Numbered from the stretch's first letter, positions 21,368 through 33,640 are shown. The stretch is DNA of 64,000 bases from Kuschelorhynchus macadamiae (GCA_030620095.1 JAUTXW010000214.1:1244001-1308000), one strand, 5' to 3'. The notes: generated from the letters alone by a model not told the origin. Translations and numbers: made by a program.

Positions 21368-22204
21368 TTAGTCGTTAATATATCCCTCCGCTTCTGTTGA
21401 TGACTTCCAGCCTCCTAAACGCTTTACATCGGTAAGTCCCTTTCCGGAATTGGTCAGCAAAGTTGCAGAGGAGCGACGAAAAATATGCCACGTGTAGAGT
21501 TCAGGGTTGGGCCATTTTAGAAATGTCGCAATTTCTGAAGGCATCTTCCGGAAACTGTTAATTCTAACACGCACTTTTAAAATTTATAAAAAAACGTTGA
21601 TGCGCTGTTGTGGTGGTAGTGGATACTTTCCGTTGTTAATTTTGTCGGATATAAAAAAAAAGCGTGAAGTGTAATTTTTTGAATCTTGAATTTTGACCAC
21701 ATTTAAATTTCCCTTGTGTTCAATGTCAACTGTTGTTAGTTTTGCTAATTCCTCTCTTCTACAGGCGCCTGTAAGCCCAAAAATAGTCGCAACTTTCAAC
21801 AAAAGATATATATCATCTGGCGTCTTATTCATGAAATCCTATATGTTTTCTTTTTTAAAAATATTTGCTTTCTTTGTTTTGAAGCCAACATTTGGTATTT
21901 TGATAAAAGCAGTTAATTTGTAGAATTTGCTTATATCTATATTTTCTTTAACTCTTAAAACGCTCTTAAGCATTGAGTATTTAACCCACAAGGTATTTGG
22001 TCTAAATTCTTCGCTTAATTCAAGAAAATAAGCTAATAGTATTTCTTCTTTAACAGTTTTCACATCTTTTCCTTTGGACCATTTCGCGATCAAGTCGTAC
22101 TGCTTCTCATTCTTCTCTTTTGATTTTACTGGTAGTAGCTCCAAGTTTGCTGATTCCGCGGCTTTTAGTACTTCTTCTGGTATTTCTTCATCCGAACTTT
22201 CCAT
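21368..22204 (-). pseudogene. Crypton-type tyrosine recombinase relic
   Basis: One minus-strand frame of about 279 codons (start MESSDEEIPEEV at 22204) interrupted by two single in-frame stops (near 21838 and 21581). Catalytic features of tyrosine recombinases are present: Arg in LTGACRREELAKLTTVDIE, the H-x-x-R box WHIFRRSSATLL, and GGWKSSTEAEGYI with the Tyr nucleophile. The pattern matches insect Crypton recombinases. The absence of frameshifts and the mere two stops suggest fairly recent decay. Cryptons lack inverted repeats, so the boundaries are not visible; it sits between R2 repeats. Confidence 0.75.
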
Positions 22205-22759
22205 TTTAAGCAGAATTACCTTTTTTCAAATTATTGAACATTTGTATTTCGGTTGATATAGCAAAAAGACTGAAATTTTCAAAATTGCAAGTTGACAAAG
22301 AGAATTTATTGTTGTCTTATTTGACACTAATAAACAGTAATGATACAGGTCGTTTAATTAGTTATCAAATTATGGTAATCTAATATGGAGTAAATTTGGC
22401 TAAAATCTCTAAAATCGTAATTTAATGTTGAAAACGTTAAAACATCTAAAAGTCTTGTTTAAAGGCGATAATTCTGGGAATAAAAAAGTGTGCGCAAGGA
22501 GTTTCCGTGAGCAAAGTTCAACTATGCGCACAAAAATGAGTGCGCAAAGGAGTCACTTCGCGCACGTTCGTAGCAAACATATATTTTGGTCATCTAAGGA
22601 CGCTAAGACATGAACATATTTGCCATATTAGACCTTTCATTTTTGACCAAATTTTAGAGTCAATCGGTTAAGCAGTTTTTAGCTATGCCTTGTACAGGCA
22701 GAGCGATAGACAGTCTGACAGACTGAAGGAATTTAGAAAACATGTTTCTCGGAATCTAG
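22205..22759. other. Noncoding; R2 tail
   Basis: 22480-22580 contains repeated TGCGCAAGGAG/TGCGCAC words in alternating orientation. From about 22590 it is an R2 tail (TTTTTGACCAAATTTTAGAGTC, then AGACAGTCTGACAGACTGAAG). No gene seen. Confidence 0.45.
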
Positions 22760-22917
22760 GGACTTTGAAACGAAAAAAAATTGAAAAAATATCGGAGGGT
22801 TTTTTTTTCACGATTAAAAAACGGGTTTTTAAATTCTCCACTCATTATTTACTTAGCAACCTATTAGGTTAAAATCACGTATAGCTTTTGAAGAAAAATA
22901 AAAACTCAAAAGTATTA
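22760..22917 (-). mobile_element. Tc1-like relic, copy C, left part
   Basis: Matches copy A 3900-3990 (AAAATCACGTATAG, then TTTTGAAGAAAAATAAAAAC). Broken by the LINE fragment and resumes at 24186. Confidence 0.65.
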
Positions 22918-24180
22918 CTGTATATACACATGCAAATTTATTACGTCTCTCGAACATTGCCAATATCACTTATATGCCGACGACACCCAGCTTTATGCCT
23001 CGTTTAAGCCTGATGTAGCTGAAACTATAAATCTTCAAATAAACAAGGACCTACATAATTTACTCTCTGTTTCTAATGACCATCTTTTAAAAATTAATCC
23101 AACTAAACCAGTGGCCCTGTTATTTTGTAATGAAAATATTCGGGGTAACCATAAAACCAAAACTGGGAGATAACTATATCTCTTTCAAAGATTTGGCCAA
23201 AAATTTGGATTTGATAGTGGATAATAAACTAAAATTTAAGGACCATATTACTGCTTGTTTAAACAAAGCCTATTCCATGTTAAAACTAATCTATTCTCAT
23301 AGACATCATCTCTCTCAAAAGACCAAATCCATGCTATGCCAGACTCTTATACTGTCCCTCTTTAACTTCACGGATAAGATATACGGCCCTTTCGAATCCA
23401 GAAATTACAAAATTGCTGCATCCGTTTGATCTGCGGAATAAGACGCAGGCATAGAGTATCGCATAAACTGGCCGAATTGGGTTGGTTTGATATGGTTCAC
23501 CGTCGTACTTTGCACTCGGTCTGCTTTTTTACAAGATTCTTAAATTCAAATCTCCTCCATACCTTCACAGAAAACTTGAATATCGAACAGATGTCCATAA
23601 CTTGAATATACGCAGGCAGTATCTATTGACAGTACCGTCTCATAATAAAGAATTTTTCAAAAAATCATTTTCCTAGCAAATTGCCTTCTTAACAAACAAA
23701 TTTAAAATAAAAGATTTCTCGTCTTTAATTATTGCTTTTAAAAGAAATATGAAGCATGACTTATTTTTGCAACAAAATATTAATTTCACTTAGCAACTCT
23801 CAAAATCAGTGATGTCTTTTTCTATCTTTCTCTCCATTTTTCTTTCCCTCTTCCTCTCTCTTATCTCTTGTTTATGTCTACCTTCGTTAACCTCCCTCAC
23901 TTATTTTATATATTTAATTTTACATTATATTATTATAGTTAAGTTACTACTTACATTTAGTCCTTATTAAAATTAAATATTAGGATGTTGTATTTATATA
24001 CATTTAGAATATTTTTAATGTAGAAATACTGGCTACAATAGCACCTTCTTTTTAGAAGTAAGCTAAATAAGTAGCCCTTTATTCCTAAGTATTGTTTTTA
24101 CTTTTGTTATACAGTATATGTTTTTTCGGAATAGTACACCTATTATTATTATTATTATAATTATAATTATTATTATTAGA
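22918..24180 (+). mobile_element. 5'-truncated LINE (Jockey/CR1-like)
   Basis: Only the 3' part of the reverse transcriptase remains. The frame at about 22965-23150 has YADDTQLYAS, the RT catalytic YxDD; a frameshift near 23140 leads to 23130-23429 with VDNKLKFKDHITACLNKAYS and LIYSHRHHLS, the usual thumb region of insect non-LTR RTs. The tail is a TTA-rich repeat (24141-24180). TATTA at 22913-22917 and 24181-24185 may be a short target duplication. The Tc1-like copy resumes directly after it. Dead on arrival, as 5' truncation is usual for LINEs. Confidence 0.75.
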
Positions 24181-24185
24181 TATTA

Positions 24186-24940
24186 AATACCTAACTGAAA
24201 AATTTTTTTTCAAAAAATGATTTTTAATAAAAATTCTATATAAAACTGATTTATTTAAGTAATCGAACATAATACGTGGTAATCGATGTACTTCTCTCGC
24301 TAAACCAACCTTGTTACAACTTCTGAGCATGGGATTGTATCAAATTTTTAACCACTAGCATTTTTTTTCTGGTGCCTGACATCTCAGAGATGGTAAATGA
24401 AGTACAAATCTGGAAAATTGACAAAACCTTCAATATTGTATTCCTCGACGTATTGTGTTACTATCCAGGCTGTATAAGGTCTAATATTATCATACTGGAG
24501 AATAAATTATGAATCTCCTTCAGCTTCAAATGAAGTTTCGTGCTACCACATAGGTACCGTTGACCAGTCATAATTCCACTCAGAAAAGCATGCAAGTTAT
24601 CACATCCCTTTAAAAAGATTGCATATTGGGGAGGCGATTCAAAATGAACCGTTTCTTTCATATTATAAACATACCGGCCCATTGTTATCTAAGAAACAAC
24701 TAATGTGGTAATAACCCATTCGACCATTTCGTATGTTCCTAATTCCTTTTCATTAAGAATTGGCACCACGCGGTTAAATTATGTTTCCTAGCGGATAGTT
24801 TTCATTACAGAATAACCACAAAATAAATTTTAATGTAATGTAGGTTGTGATTGTATAATTAGGGCACACGTATAAACCTTTTCAATGTCAATGACATTAA
24901 TTTTTGAATTTATAAATTTGATAATGTTGAGAACCTTATT
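24186..24940 (-). mobile_element. Tc1-like relic, copy C, right part
   Basis: The minus strand near 24440-24520 reads FILQYDNIRPYTAWIVTQYV, the Tc1 transposase block with the catalytic Asp kept (QYDN). Further upstream, YVYNMKETVHFESPP corresponds to the region after the first catalytic Asp. Many stops and frameshifts. Confidence 0.75.
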
Positions 24941-25059
24941 CAGATCCGTACAGTAGTGTCAGAGAAAACCGCATACATACACATATACCCATATACAAAT
25001 ATATAGGTAGAAAACTGCATCTACTTTTTTTTAAGTCAGTAGAAAACCTAAGACTTTTA

Positions 25060-26010
25060 CTCCCTCAATAATGTATTAATTTTTTTAAAGTATTTATAGC
25101 ATCATTCCAACAATAAAAATAATCAGTCAATTGCAACCTGTGACGGTTCGTTTATAAAACAATTGTGGATTTTAATAGTTTGATAATTCAAACACAACAA
25201 AGAACTATTTTACAGCAACAAAACTAAAACTTTGGTCATTAAAACGCCTGAACTATAATATCAGTAATATACATCTGGCATTCGCTCGTTCAGTCTGAAC
25301 TGTTGTAGCGCTTCGCGAATATTGCGTTATATTTGTCGGTTCCTAGAATATGTTGCATTATTAAAGAGAGGACATGCTACAAATAACTTTAATACCCACC
25401 AAGTGGCAAGGTAAATTTCGTTTATGGCTCATCGTAACGCCGACTTAAACTGAATAAATTACGCCGGTAATGAGGGCATTTCGCTATTTAATAGGTCCGG
25501 TTAGTTTTTGCCTTGCGGAAGCTCAAAAAGGATAACTTATATTTGGAGAAGAAAATATCTATATATTTATAACACAAAACCAGATTTTTTAGCAAGTTCG
25601 TGCACCGATTTACATGATTTTTTTTTAATTGATCTTCTGGGTACCTTTCAGAAATATTTTTTGAATTGTTTTATCGGGTTTTTTTTATAGAACCAATACG
25701 TTTTTCTTCAATAACATCTCTGGACAATGTGGTGAATGCACCCCATATTCTTATATATCCACTGGAAACTCATCGCGCCATCTAACGGAAAAGGTCTGCC
25801 CGGCCAATTAGTCAAGAAAAATTGAGGTCACTTTTAAAAACATTTTGAATGGTTAATTAAAAAAGTGTTTCAATTTTCCCGTTACATTTACTTAGCAAGC
25901 TTTTAAGAAAAATCAATAAATTTCTTTACCTGGAAATTCCCTCGTTATGATTTTTTTCCATTTGTTAGGAATAGTGAAGTGTGACCCAATTTAGTTCAGT
26001 ACGTAGTCAC
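25060..26010 (-). mobile_element. Tc1-like relic, copy D (noncoding half)
   Basis: Follows copy C head to tail. Landmarks GCTTCGCGAATATT (25309) and TTGCCTTGCGGAAGCTC (25508). AACCTGTGACGGTTCGTTTA near 25135 serves as the empty-site reference for the palindrome insertion. Confidence 0.65.
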
Positions 26011-26159
26011 AGTATATATGTGTTACATATACTGTCTTTTCATTTTTAGTTGTTCCATCATTTTGAATTCCTACCAATATTTTACCATTTTCTTTCTACC
26101 TATGCCACGCTTGACTTTTCGGCCTAATAAAATAAATTCAATAAGCAGTTTTTATTTGG

Positions 26160-27160
26160 CCGCCATTCTGTTTCGCCATCTTAAATTGAAACCCATATTA
26201 TCAGTCTTAACCTACTCCGTTGGTCCGCAGATACTTCCCTGATATTAAATTTCTAACTCGTTTTCGTTAACGATCCACTTGTTGTTATGTTAAAGTGGTG
26301 TATTATTTGGGGTCATAGATTTTTTATCCCACATGAAACCCATATTATCATTTACTTACTCTGTTGGTCTGCAGATATTTCCTAACCCCAAATAATACAC
26401 CTTGCACAACCTTAATGACCTCCTAACAACAAGAAGGTCATTAACGAAAACCATATCTGGGAAATATCTGCGAACCAACGTAATAGACAAAGACTGATAA
26501 TATGGGTTTCATGCTGGATATAGAATCTATATATGTGTCCTGGGGATGCAAAAATAAAGTTGCGAAACGTCGACAATTTAAGAAAGTCTTTTGTTTCTTT
26601 ACAGAACCCCAAATAATACACCACTCTAAATACACTGAGAATATGGGGTTCATGCAGAATATAAAAACTATATGTGTCCTGAGGATGCAACAATAAAGTT
26701 GCGATAGGTTGACTATTTAAAAATAGACTTTTGTTTTTTTACTGAACCCTAACCCCAAATAATACACCAATGTAACATGACAACAAGAGGTTTGTTAACA
26801 AAAACCAGTTAGAAACTTAATTTCCAGGAAATATCTGCGGACCAATGGAGTAGGTAAAGACTGATAAAATTGGATTCAAACGTCCAAAATTTAAAAAAAG
26901 ATTTTCGTTTTTTTTTTACTGGATCCTAACCCGAAATAATATACTACTCTAACATAAAAACAAGAGGATCGTTAGCGAAAACCATTTAGAAACTTAATAT
27001 CTCGGAAATATCTGCGGACCAACGGTGTCTCTAAGTGTATCTCTAAGTAATCTAAATATGTGTCCTGAGGATGCAACAATAAAGTTGTCGACTTTTTAAA
27101 AATAGACTTTTTTTGCCTGGTTCTTAACTCCAAATAATACATCATTAATCAGTAACATAT
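26160..27160. repeat. Repeat R3: satellite-like array with an inversion
   Basis: About 180-bp units share CCCCAAATAATACACC (26392, 26607, 26752; variants 26930, 27129), ATATCTGCGGACCAAC (26460, 26829, 27006) and TGTGTCCTGAGGATGCAACA. At 26219-26380 the same boxes run in the opposite direction (GGTGTATTATTTGGGG at 26297), so the array has an inversion point near 26390. No coding capacity. Confidence 0.7.
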
Positions 27161-27600
27161 TAAAGTGCGGGACACGAAAGAAAACCGGGCGGTCCTTAAA
27201 ATAAAGGTTCATAGTCTTAAGCAAGCGGAAAAATAAAATTTGTGTACGCAAATAAATTTTATGTTATTTTATTTGTTGTAATAGTTTGTGGGTTTACCTA
27301 TAAAATGCGCCAGCTAAGCGGTACGGAAAATTAATCGAGGATTTAGTAAATTTCGCACTGGTCCACTTGTAATTGGGATGTGCTTAGAGTCTTCATGCAC
27401 TTGCCGCTAGAAGGTTCTAGCTATTTCCAGTGGCGCCTATACATTTCGAGCATTTGTTTTCATTTCTATATAAATGCGTTGCGTTGAATTCGAAGCGGTG
27501 AACGTGAAGTTATTACGAGCGTTATAGAGGCCTGTACTAGAGAAGCTGAAAATAATAGTTTGACTATTCCAATTCAAAATCAAACAGAACGCGCTGCATT
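27161..27600 (+). pseudogene. Unassigned DNA with a transposase N-terminus fragment
   Basis: At about 27490-27605 a plus-strand frame reads RSGEREVITSVIEACTREAE then NNSLTIPIQNQTERAAFY. This resembles the N-terminal start of insect IS630/Tc1-type transposases as I remember them, and then breaks into an R3 unit. The rest of the interval shows nothing recognisable. Confidence 0.4.
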
Positions 27601-27790
27601 TTATATATGCGGACCAACGAAGTTGATAAACACTGCTAATATAGGTTTCATGCAGGATATAGGATCTATATATGTATCCTGAGGACACACAAATTAAGTT
27701 CAAAAACGTCGACAATTTTAAAAGAGACTTGTTTTTTTACTGGATCTTAACCGCAAATAATACACCATTCTAACAAAAAGATTTTAACAT
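27601..27790. repeat. R3 unit, isolated
   Basis: ATATGCGGACCAACGAAG, TATGTATCCTGAGGAC and CCGCAAATAATACACCATTC in the same order as the main array. Confidence 0.6.
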
Positions 27791-28880
27791 TGTTCAGGAT
27801 TGGATTTTTAACAAAACATTACCAGGTCATTCCTATATGACTTTTAATTTTTGGTCAAAATCTGAAGTCAATCGGGTAAGTAGTATTTAAGCTATGTCGC
27901 GAACTGACACAAAACATATAAAACATATTTTTTAGCATCAAAGGACGCTAAAACGTGAAGATATATTAAACCTTGAGAGGTTGATTTTTTCACGAGACAA
28001 AAATTCTATTTGGCCGCAATTTTGTTCCGCCATCTTGAATTAGTAACACACTTTTACTAGTTGAGCCCTATACCACTATTTGTTATGGCATACAATTTTA
28101 AATTATTAAGTAGTTTTTTGTTTTTCGTTTTGTTCTACCATCTTGGACTCGTACCAAAATTTTACCAGTTGATTCCAACATAATAGGTACTTGATTTTTT
28201 AGAAATATTTATAATATAATAAAGAGCAAAAGTTGTGTTTATGGAAAATTTGAAATAAATTCGACAAGTAGCTTTTTCATATTTTTTTTACGTTTCACTA
28301 GGCCGCCATTTTGTTTTTACCATTCTCCATTTTTACCAAAATATTACCAGATCATCCCTATGTGACTCTTAATTTTTTATCAAAATTTGAAGTCAATCTT
28401 GTTAGCTTTTAAGCTATGCCGCGAACTGACAGACAGACAGATCGTCATCTAGGAACGCTAAAACATGAAGATATGTAAAACCTGAAAGGATGCTTCAGTC
28501 TGAATTTTTAAATATTTTATTAAATCGCCATTTTGTTCCGCCATCTCGAAATCGTACCAAAATGTTACCAGTTGATTCCAACATAATACCTGATGTTTTT
28601 GCAAGATTTGAGATAAATTGGATAAGTCGTTTTTTAATAATATTATTTTAACATTTCACTAAGCCGCCATTTTGTTTCGCCATATTGGATTTTTACAAAA
28701 ATGTTACCAGGTCATCCCCATATGACACTTAATTTTTGACCAAAATTTCAAGTCAATCGCGTAAATAGTTTTTTAACTACGCCGCGCCGCGAGCAGTTAG
28801 ACAGTCAGACCGACGTAATTGAGAAAACATGTTTTTCGTCATCTAAAAACCCTGAAACATGAAGATCTGAAAAAATCTCG
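27791..28880 (+). repeat. R2 repeat array
   Basis: Four to five head-to-tail monomers of unequal length (starts near 27840, 28005, 28310, 28540, 28670). Each has a CCGCCATTTTGTTTCGCCAT box, AAAATGTTACCAGGTCAT, CAAAATTTGAAGTCAATC, CTATGCCGCGAACTGACAGA, and at the end AAACATGAAGATATG. The last unit passes into Tc1-like copy E through GTGATTTTTTCACGATTAAA. Confidence 0.65.
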
Positions 28881-29640
28881 GAGAGTGATTTTTTCACGAT
28901 TAAAATGCTAAGAAGTAAAAATATAGAAAATTAAAAGTTACTATTAAAAAACTTTTTAATAAACGATTTTTATTAAGAATTCTAATAATAAATTGATTTA
29001 TTTAGGCAAAAGAACATAATAGCTAATAATGAATGTCCTCCTCCTATTTTTGGGAGCCTGACGATGCCCAAGTTTTTCAACGGTCATCCCGGAGATGTTA
29101 AATGGGGTACAAGTCTGATGAACTGGCTGGGAATCAAAAGCTTCAATATCATATTTCTGGAGGTATTCTGTTACTACCCAGGCTGTATGAATTATGAATC
29201 TCCTGCGACTCTGTCTTCTACGTACCGCTGACTATTTACAACATTAATCAGAAAAACATGCAAATTAGTACATCCCGTTAAAAACTTTTTTTTATATTAT
29301 AAACTTACAGATCCGTTCGTATCCAAGAACAACCAACATGATAATAACGATAAAGCGTAAGAATGCGGCTGAAACAGTTGTCAAGCACTGCAATCAAATC
29401 TAGGCGGCACATCTAAACTCGTCTCTCTGCATTTAGAATTGGAAGGCACTACGCGGTTAAACTACGTTTACCGGTAGATGGTCTTCGGTCTACAATAAAT
29501 AAAAAAAAAAATTTAAATGTGATGTAACTTGTGATTGTGTAATTATGGTACACACACAAACCTTTTCAATCTCAGTGACCTTAATTTTTTCTTTGGCTTT
29601 GAGTAACATTCATTTAGCCACGATTTGTCATGGTATTTTA
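28881..29640 (-). mobile_element. Tc1-like relic, copy E (transposase half)
   Basis: Matches the transposase side of copies A and C (GGAGGTATTCTGTTACTACC near 29160; AGAATGCGGCTGAAACAG near 29360). Strongly decayed. Confidence 0.6.
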
Positions 29641-29704
29641 TTAATAATAAAGTAATTGATGATATTTTGCATCAATTAAAGCAGTCGTAAGAGCGTTTAT
29701 TTAA

Positions 29705-31718
29705 CCCCAGAACACGGGACTGTGTTTGCGGAACGAAAATACGGGACTATCCTAAATTTGACTACTCAATTTTAAAACAATAAATAAATTTATTAAACTT
29801 TATTTTAAAAATGTGCAAAAATTAGGATACATTTTTTAGTGCTAGAATAAAGACTTAACGTTTTAAAATAAAGGTATTTCATTATTTTTCGGAACATACT
29901 GTGCAAATGTCCCCTCAGTGTTTTCTGCAAATTGGCTATTCGCAGTCCTTGCAATTATTAGCCGTCATGCGCAAGTTTTTCTCTTCTTTTCCTGAGGTAT
30001 GTTTACAGCATCTCCAGGCGGTATATCTAGAATCTCGGCAATGTTTTGGCGAAGATTTCGACGTAAAGAACTGCTATTGTATTTGTGCAGTATCTATGGT
30101 TTGGCAAGACTGTGGCTTAAATTAATCATATATTGATATCTAGATAGAGGCTTATCACCTTTTTTTTTGTATTGAACATATAAATCATGTAAGAATGTAT
30201 GCTGGCTATACTTATTTATCATTCCATAAAAAAAAAGCACAATGGCCATCTTCGCGTTTTTCTGCACGAACTCATGTTGGCACACATTTGGTCAAACGTG
30301 TCCACACCTGCTTTTGTCTCATTGTAGTTATGTATTATTGCTGGCTTACCAGTTTTTTCTACTACTTCTGCCCCCTCATGCATTGTTGAAAGCAGCAAAA
30401 CTAATCTGTTTTTCTTTGGCGCATAAGATAATAATATTTTTTTCTGGTCGTAACAAAACATTGACCTATTTGGATTTCGACCTTTCGCATCCAAGAACTC
30501 TTTAGGAATCTCTTTCTTATTCTTGCGAATAGTTCCTATCATTGTTAATTTGTAGGGATCTTGTAGCAATTGATCAGCAAGAGAAACTGAAACCAAGTAT
30601 GGACTTGCATCCAACATATACTTGGTTGAGGAATCACACACCATAACAATTTTTATCCCACACTTCGCTGGCTTGTTAGGAATACACATCCTAAAAGGAC
30701 AACGTCCTCGATTGTGAGGTACGAGGATGGCGTGTATGATGTTCTACACGTTTCAATAAGAATTTCCCATATCTCCCGAATGTCTGTAAAAGGATCATGC
30801 AACTTTCTTTCTTCTCTTGTTTGTTTTGTATCGAATCTGAGACAGTTGAGAACGAATGAAAAACGATCACAGCTCATACATGATTTATAAAAAGTACCAA
30901 AAATAGTACTATCAAACAAATGCTTTACCGAAAAATGATTATCTTTTTTTGCGGCAGAAAGGATAAGAATGGCAATCATAGCTTTTAATTCATCTTTTGT
31001 CATTTTGGATACATTCTGATTTCCACCGTATTTTTGGGTCTGTGTCTCAATTTCTTCATTTGTATGTTGAAGGATAATATCCAATATATTGTTAGAAAAG
31101 AAATGCAAAAAATAATCGTCTAAAAGAGAACAGTCTTTTGATATCCCCTTAGGGCTAGAAACAAAATGTATAATATTCCTGGCAGCTGTTCTTTTTGATT
31201 TCTGGGGAACTCTGTTGACCATTTGTGTCCATTTTTACCTTTTAGACTTTTTGTTTTAAAGGCTACAACATGCTTTAAACTTATACGTATTTGCGTTAAA
31301 GGAATGTCATCCTCACCTGAACTGTTGTCTGTTACTTGAGTCTGTAACGTTCTATCATAATCATTTTGTTGGATCGAATACGCGACAGAATTATCCTCCT
31401 CATCCGAGTCGGTATTGTCGGAGCCAATTGGTTCAACCTCCAAATTGTCCTCATCCCAGTTACTACCGCTGTCTTCAAAGGGCTCTGAATTATCGTCATC
31501 TCCCTTCATGATACGTTCCGCTTCCTCTTCTAGTTGTTTTTGTGTTAAAGCTGACATGTTACAAAACAAATGCGGGGCGACCGCATAAGACACTGTATAG
31601 TTAAATACTAATTTTGAAGGTACCGAGCCGGGCAGCATAGTAGATTTACCGAACGTAGGCGAAAAATCGCGAAGTTGAACGAGCGTCGTAAAATTTACGA
31701 ATGACGCGTATTGTAGGG
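29705..31718 (-). mobile_element. piggyBac transposon
   Basis: Flanked by TTAA on both sides (29701-29704, 31719-31722), the strict piggyBac target. The ends are CCCCAGAACACGGGAC and, inward from the right, CCCTACAATACGCGTC, imperfect inverted repeats beginning CCC. About 2.0 kb with a broken minus-strand transposase. Confidence 0.88.
29890..31638 (-). pseudogene. piggyBac (PGBD-type) transposase, frameshifted
   Basis: The N-terminal acidic part (MSALTQKQLEEEAERIMKGD) lies in the frame 31638-31120. The first half of the transposase domain is 31222-30653 (MTKDELKAMIAILILSAAKK; CDRFSFVLNCLRFD); the second is 30689-30219 (IPNKPAKCGIKIVMVCDSST; NETKAGVDTFDQM). The C-terminal part is at 30285-30094 (PLSRYQYMINLSHSLAKP) with a degraded Cys-rich end down to about 29890. 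Frameshifts lie near 31215, 30660 and 30235. A segment that should follow the DASPYL block is missing near 30590. The conserved Asp of KAGVDTFD remains, but the protein cannot be made. Confidence 0.85.
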
Positions 31719-31722
31719 TTAA

Positions 31723-33162
31723 GATTAACCTAATTTAGCCTCAAATAGATCCCAAACCCACGATGACTCAGGGATAGGTAAACAGGGACACACACTTCTT
31801 GCCCTGGGCCAGCTCAGGACGTTTTTTATTACGTAAACAATACAATTAATAGGTATGCCCATACCTATCCGGGCTATGATACATAAATGGAAAAAACAGA
31901 GCAAACTCTTATCCTGCATCTTTTTAAGTACTCCAAGAATATTCTTTCTAATATATTATTTTTGACCCCATTTTGCATTAATATTGATTGTGACTTCATT
32001 TTAGACAGTATATTAAGGGCAAAAAGGCAAAATGTGGAATACAGTGTTACGAATTAGCGACGTCGGATGGTTATGTTTTAAATATGGATACGCGGGAAAA
32101 ATATCTCGATACATTAAAAACAGAAGAATTGGTAATATAGGGGCATAAATTATGTATGGAAAATTATTATATATGTATATTTATTATAATAGCATATCCC
32201 TGTCAGAGAAGTTATTGACGCACAAAACTCACAGTGTGGGAACCTTGAGAAGTATTAATATCAATAACAACTACGATTTTACTTGTAGTGTCCGTCAACG
32301 TGTTAATCTTAGATAGTTATTTAATAATGTTAGGAATTACATATTAAATGTATGTCAATATTGTCAACTACCCATGTGATGTACTAAAATCCAATATTTG
32401 AGGAATATAAAGTAAGCTTGGTAACGCCGGTTCATCAGCAATGTTTACCTGTTTACTACGTTTATATTACATTGTTTACGATTTTGGTTTGGTTGTATCC
32501 GTTACGGTTCCGTCGCTGCCATTTGTATTATTATTTACATGTTTGTGAAGTTTTTAGAGACTGTTTCATCCAGTGGCTATTAGTATGGGGTATTTAACAT
32601 AATACGAAGAAATGGATTATCCAAAACGCTGTTTTGATCAGTAAGTATAAATATAACGCAGCATTATTATTAGATATGCAATAAAAATAAACAAACAAAT
32701 TTCCTCTTACTTTGCGGACACACCTTTTTCCCGAATTCGTGGATGCTGCTGTATCTAGTTGAAGACGTGAGTTGGGTATCACATTGGTCACATTTTTCAA
32801 AAAACGGTTTTATTCAGTTTTTAATATCTCTTGTATAGATTTAACCTCCAATAAAATCTAAATTTCAAATATAATATAATATAAAGAATTTTCTAGAAGA
32901 TAAAGGTTTTATGCAGCCAATTGTTTTTAGCTAAAAAAGGTGCTATGCACAGACCACCGACTTACTTCCGTATACTGTGGTGTTATGTTACATTTTTGAC
33001 ACATAACATTTTTACCCACTAAATTATTCGAAAGTCCTGTTAACAACCTAAGAGTCACGTCTTATTTTGAGGTTAAGTTGGACAGTTGTACTCATTTGAG
33101 TAGTAGTTAAAGTGGTTTTCCATAAAAAATACCGTTTAAAATTGTAAAATTAACATTTCAAC
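31723..33162. other. 1.4-kb stretch without a recognisable gene
   Basis: No repeat of the other families and no convincing ORF. Relatively GC-richer words occur at 32440-32540. It could be single-copy host DNA or unknown transposon flank. Confidence 0.4.
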
Positions 33163-33640
33163 ATGGAATCTAGAGGCAACCGGATACTTAAATTGTTGAA
33201 AGATAAAAAATGGGTAGTTCGAAGCAAAATGTGTAGTTCTACACGTGTAGTACCAGCGGAATTCAAAAACAAGTGAATGTTAATAGTACTAATAGTGAGA
33301 TAAAAGTATAACATGGTTATATTGATTATGGTTAAACTGCAGCAATGAAATAGGAAGTTGCATACTACAATTCAGTAAATTACTTAAAGAGAGGCACCCA
33401 GAAATTAAACATTTAATAATTTGGTTGAATTCGTGTGGAGGCCAAAACATTTTTTTTTATTTTTTAATATTTAATAATTTTTTTCATGAAATCGATCACA
33501 AATTTCCTGAGCCACAGTTAGCTGGATTCTCATCGAGACTTCGGTCGATTAGAAAAAGTAAATCGAAAACATCAAATTTGAACTTTAAATCAAACTTCAT
33601 TAATATAAATAAATAAAAGACACTGTTATCGAAAAAGTTC
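33163..33640 (+). pseudogene. Third DUF7869-type transposase relic, 5' and core pieces
   Basis: A start-like MESRGNRILKLLKDKKWVV (33163) resembles the short first exon of the S1 gene (MSNRSRQLVLKALQSYE). At about 33340-33460 the frame EIGSCILQFSKLLKERHPEI followed by LIIWLNSCGGQN matches the core block with the second acidic position (here Asn for Asp). The DNA between is deleted. The mariner-type element begins 60 bp later. Possible C-terminal remains lie at about 35800-36013. Confidence 0.55.

Noticed and set aside
26160..28880. CRISPR array or tRNA-like repeats
   Set aside because: Units are long, degenerate, partly inverted and lack equal spacers; the genome is eukaryotic.
30195..30505. 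Plus-strand frames of 64-87 residues
   Set aside because: Antisense of the piggyBac transposase.
31723..33162. A host gene in the unassigned stretch
   Set aside because: No frame longer than about 65 codons and no recognisable motif or splice pattern.
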